From: Calidifontimicrobium sp035325925
GTDB lineage: Bacteria; Pseudomonadota; Gammaproteobacteria; Burkholderiales; Burkholderiaceae_C
Assembly: GCF_035325925.1 (NCBI RefSeq)
Contig: NZ_DAOKZA010000013.1
Location: forward strand, 1-64,000
Direction: 5' to 3'
DNA: 64,000 nucleotides
In this document: positions 61,806-64,000 of the stretch, piece by piece
Layout: every line of letters begins with the position of its first letter
Position numbering within the stretch: position 1 is the stretch's first letter
The notes under the pieces: model-generated
Databases searched by the model: none
Told to the model about the DNA's origin: nothing
The model's input: only the letters and a program-made list of their open reading frames with translations
Program-made: the position numbers and the translations under genes

Positions 61806-63944
61806 ATGCGTGCGCTGCCTGCGGCCCTTTGCCTCGCGCTGGCGTGCTCGGGGTGCGGCATGACGCCGACCGCCCCGCGCGACGCCGCGCCCGACGACCC
61901 GTACCTGTGGCTCGAGGCCGTCGACGGCGAGCGCGCGCTGGACTGGGTGCGCGAGCGCAACGCGCACACCCGCGCGCGGCTCGAGGCCGACCCGGGCTTC
62001 GCGACGCGACGCGAGCGCATCCGCGAGGTGCTCGACTCGAAGGCGCAGATCCCGCAGGTGGTGCGCCGCGGCGCGCACCTGTACAACTTCTGGCGCGACG
62101 CCGACCACCCGCGCGGGCTGTGGCGGCGCACGACGCCCGACGACTACCGCCGCGATGTGCCGGCGTGGGAACTGCTGCTCGATCTCGACGCGCTCGCGCG
62201 CGACGAGGGCGAGAACTGGGTCTGGGCCGGTGCGCAGGTGCTCGGTCCGCGCTACGACCGTGCGCTGCTGCAGCTGTCGCGCGGCGGCGCCGACGCGGTG
62301 GTGGTGCGCGAGTTCGACCTCGCGACGCGGCGCTTCGTCGCGCCCGGCGAAGGCGGCTTCGTGCTGCCCGAGGCGAAGACCGACGTCGCCTGGCTCGACG
62401 ACGACACGTTGCTCGTCGGCACCGACTTCGGCACCGGCTCGCTGACCGACTCGGGCTACCCGCGCGTGATCAAGCGCTGGCGACGCGGCCGCCCGCTGGC
62501 CGACGCGCGCACCGTGTTCGAGGGGCGCGCGCAGGACGTGTCGGTCGGCGCCTGGGTCGACCGCACGCCGGGGTTCGAACGCACCTTCCTGCGCCGCGCG
62601 ATCGACTTCTACCGCGAAGAGATGTACCTGCTCGGCGCCGACGGCGTGCAGCGCATCGACAAGCCCGACGACGCCGACCTGCACTTCTGGCGCGACCGCG
62701 TGCTGGTCGAACTGCGCAGCGACTGGCCGGTGGCCGGCCGCACCTGGCCGGCAGGCTCGCTGCTGGTCGCCGACGCCGCAGCCTGGCTGCGTGGCGAGCG
62801 CCGGCTGCACGCGCTGTTCACGCCGACACCCACACGCGCGCTGGCCGGCTTCACGACGACGCGCACGCGCGTGCTGCTCGAGGTGCTCGAAGACGTGAGC
62901 AGCCGCATCGAGGCGTGGTGGCCGCAGGGCGACGGCTGGCAGGGGCGCACGCTGGACACGCCGGCGCCGGGCAGCGCGCACGTGGCCGCGCTGCACGACC
63001 CGCTGCTCGCCGACGACGCGCTCGCCGAGCGGTTCTTCCTGCAGTACACCGACTTCCTGACGCCGGACACGCTGTACCTGGGCGACGCCGGCGGCGGCGC
63101 GTTGCAGGCGCTGAAGTCGCTGCCGGCGTACTTCGACGCCGGGGCGCTGCGCGTCGAGCAGCGTTTCGTGCGCTCGCGCGACGGCGCGCGCGTGCCGTAC
63201 TTCGTGGTCGGCCCGCGCGACGCGCCGCCCGGGCCGCGGCCGACGCTGCTGTACGGCTACGGCGGCTTCGAGGTCTCGCTGGCACCGTGGTACCTGGGCG
63301 CCACCGGCCGCGTCTGGCTCGAAGCCGGCGGCGTGTTCGTCGTCGCGAACATCCGCGGCGGCGGCGAGTACGGCCCCGCGTGGCACCAGGCGGCGCTGAA
63401 GGCCGGCCGGCAGCACGCGTTCGACGACTTCGTCGCCGTGGCCGAGGACCTGATCGGGCGCGGCGTCACCTCGCCGGACCGGCTCGGCATCCAGGGCGGC
63501 AGCAACGGCGGGCTGCTGGTCGCCGCGGTGATGCTGCAGCGCCCCGAGCTGTTCGGCGCCGTCGTCTGCCAGGTGCCGCTGCTCGACATGCGCCGCTACC
63601 ACCGCCTGCTCGCCGGCGCGTCGTGGATCGCTGAGTACGGCGACCCCGACGACCCCGACGACTGGGCGGCGCTCGCCCGCTACAGCCCGTACCACCGGGT
63701 GCGCCCCGGCACGCGGCTGCCGCCGGTGCTGTTCACCACCTCGACGCGCGACGACCGCGTGCACCCGGGGCACGCGCGCAAGATGGCGGCGCGGATGATC
63801 GAACAGGGCCACGACGTGCTGTACTTCGAGAACATCGACGGCGGCCACGCCGGCGCGGCCGACAACGCGCAGCGCGCCGACATGCGTGCGCTCGAATTCA
63901 CCTTCCTCTGGCAGCGCCTGGGCGGCGCGCCCCCACGCCGATGA
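61806..63944 (+). CDS. Prolyl oligopeptidase family serine peptidase (S9), exported
   Basis: A 712-residue peptidase. An N-terminal signal or lipoprotein-like leader (MRALPAALCLALACSGCG) precedes a seven-bladed beta-propeller region and a C-terminal alpha/beta-hydrolase domain. The catalytic triad is Ser566 in GGSNGG, Asp649/650 in TRDDRVHPGH and His681 in DGGHAGA. The start DPYLWLEAVDGERALDWVRE is typical of S9A enzymes. Export to the periplasm is likely; a lipid anchor is possible but the lipobox is weak. The stop overlaps the next start as ATGA. Confidence 0.92.
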   Translation: MRALPAALCLALACSGCGMTPTAPRDAAPDDPYLWLEAVDGERALDWVRERNAHTRARLEADPGFATRRERIREVLDSKAQIPQVVRRGAHLYNFWRDADHPRGLWRRTTPDDYRRDVPAWELLLDLDALARDEGENWVWAGAQVLGPRYDRALLQLSRGGADAVVVREFDLATRRFVAPGEGGFVLPEAKTDVAWLDDDTLLVGTDFGTGSLTDSGYPRVIKRWRRGRPLADARTVFEGRAQDVSVGAWVDRTPGFERTFLRRAIDFYREEMYLLGADGVQRIDKPDDADLHFWRDRVLVELRSDWPVAGRTWPAGSLLVADAAAWLRGERRLHALFTPTPTRALAGFTTTRTRVLLEVLEDVSSRIEAWWPQGDGWQGRTLDTPAPGSAHVAALHDPLLADDALAERFFLQYTDFLTPDTLYLGDAGGGALQALKSLPAYFDAGALRVEQRFVRSRDGARVPYFVVGPRDAPPGPRPTLLYGYGGFEVSLAPWYLGATGRVWLEAGGVFVVANIRGGGEYGPAWHQAALKAGRQHAFDDFVAVAEDLIGRGVTSPDRLGIQGGSNGGLLVAAVMLQRPELFGAVVCQVPLLDMRRYHRLLAGASWIAEYGDPDDPDDWAALARYSPYHRVRPGTRLPPVLFTTSTRDDRVHPGHARKMAARMIEQGHDVLYFENIDGGHAGAADNAQRADMRALEFTFLWQRLGGAPPRR

Positions 63945-64000
63945 ACGTCGTGCACGACCCCGCGCGCTCGCGCTTCGAACTGCTCGTCGACGGCGAGCTC
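63941..64000 (+). CDS. Start of a small protein, possibly a GNAT-like acetyltransferase (cut by the right edge)
   Basis: Twenty codons are present: the ATG at 63941 overlaps the peptidase stop. The sequence MNVVHDPARSRFELLVDGEL resembles the N-terminus of the short YidJ/Acetyltransf_CG family of GCN5-like N-acetyltransferases, which begin with a peptide such as HDxxxxRFEL. Too little is visible for certainty. Confidence 0.55.
   Translation, partial: MNVVHDPARSRFELLVDGEL

Noticed and set aside
57332..62131. Minus-strand frame of about 1600 codons containing the oligopeptidase
   Set aside because: Only the last 685 codons are the M3 peptidase. The upstream part is antisense to or overlaps the coiled-coil, thioesterase and YaeQ genes and has no conserved sequence.

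Overview
The window looks like a chromosomal scaffold from a very GC-rich betaproteobacterium of the order Burkholderiales, probably the Rubrivivax/Leptothrix/Ideonella side of the order. This rests on base composition, the protocatechuate 4,5-cleavage gene content, the TRAP, TTT and Liv transporters, and Burkholderiales-style palindromic intergenic repeats. I see no rRNA, tRNA, CRISPR array, insertion sequence or phage gene. One 10-N scaffold gap lies at 37635-37644. Two stretches (xdhB tail near 6530-6610, and 37591-37634) have G-runs that look like damaged consensus sequence.

Layout. 1-7.5 kb: purine catabolism, with a leftward guanine/xanthine-type permease (partial), guanine deaminase and LysR regulator, divergent from xdhABC. 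7.6-15.4 kb: LysR regulator and a nearly complete protocatechuate 4,5-cleavage (lig/pmd) set: ModA-like protein, ligJ, ligK, DUF1932 oxidoreductase, ligI, ligA, ligB, ligC. No ligU/galD tautomerase gene is present. 15.4-19.7 kb: a TRAP transporter followed by a second ligAB-type dioxygenase pair. 19.7-21.4 kb: a cysteine-poor Crp/Fnr regulator divergent from a hemerythrin-like protein, with an FNR-type box between them. 21.4-29 kb: an oxalyl-CoA-synthetase-like ligase, a tripartite tricarboxylate transporter, a PanE-like reductase, an FMN alpha-hydroxy-acid dehydrogenase and a cytochrome c.

29-31 kb: leftward Rieske oxygenase plus adenine-deaminase-type enzyme, 2 nt apart. 31.4-37.2 kb: leftward glyoxylate-to-2-phosphoglycerate operon (gcl, hyi, glxR, ttuD) with a divergent LysR regulator. 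37.2-37.8 kb: repeats and scaffold gap. 37.8-45.3 kb: AraC regulator divergent from a branched-chain-type ABC transporter operon ending in an aromatic-aldehyde-type dehydrogenase. 45.4-49.7 kb: SUV3-like RNA helicase, a dispersed repeat, then a leftward pair of a MesD-like core methionine synthase and a 2-oxoglutarate/Fe(II) dioxygenase. 49.8-57.2 kb: signalling block (LytS/LytTR pair, TPR-GGDEF protein, multi-PAS hybrid kinase). 57.3-64 kb: housekeeping genes (M3 oligopeptidase, coiled-coil exported protein, thioesterase, YaeQ, prolyl oligopeptidase, start of a small GNAT-like protein).

How it works together. The left half is mainly catabolic: purines toward urate, lignin-type aromatics to pyruvate and oxaloacetate, and C2/C3 acids through glyoxylate to glycerate. 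Each module pairs a regulator and a transporter with its enzymes. The most interesting leads are the MesD-like/dioxygenase pair without the known partner MesX, the Rieske/adenine-deaminase pair, the signal-less ModA-like protein in a lig cluster lacking its tautomerase, and a leader mini-ORF on the SUV3-like helicase.
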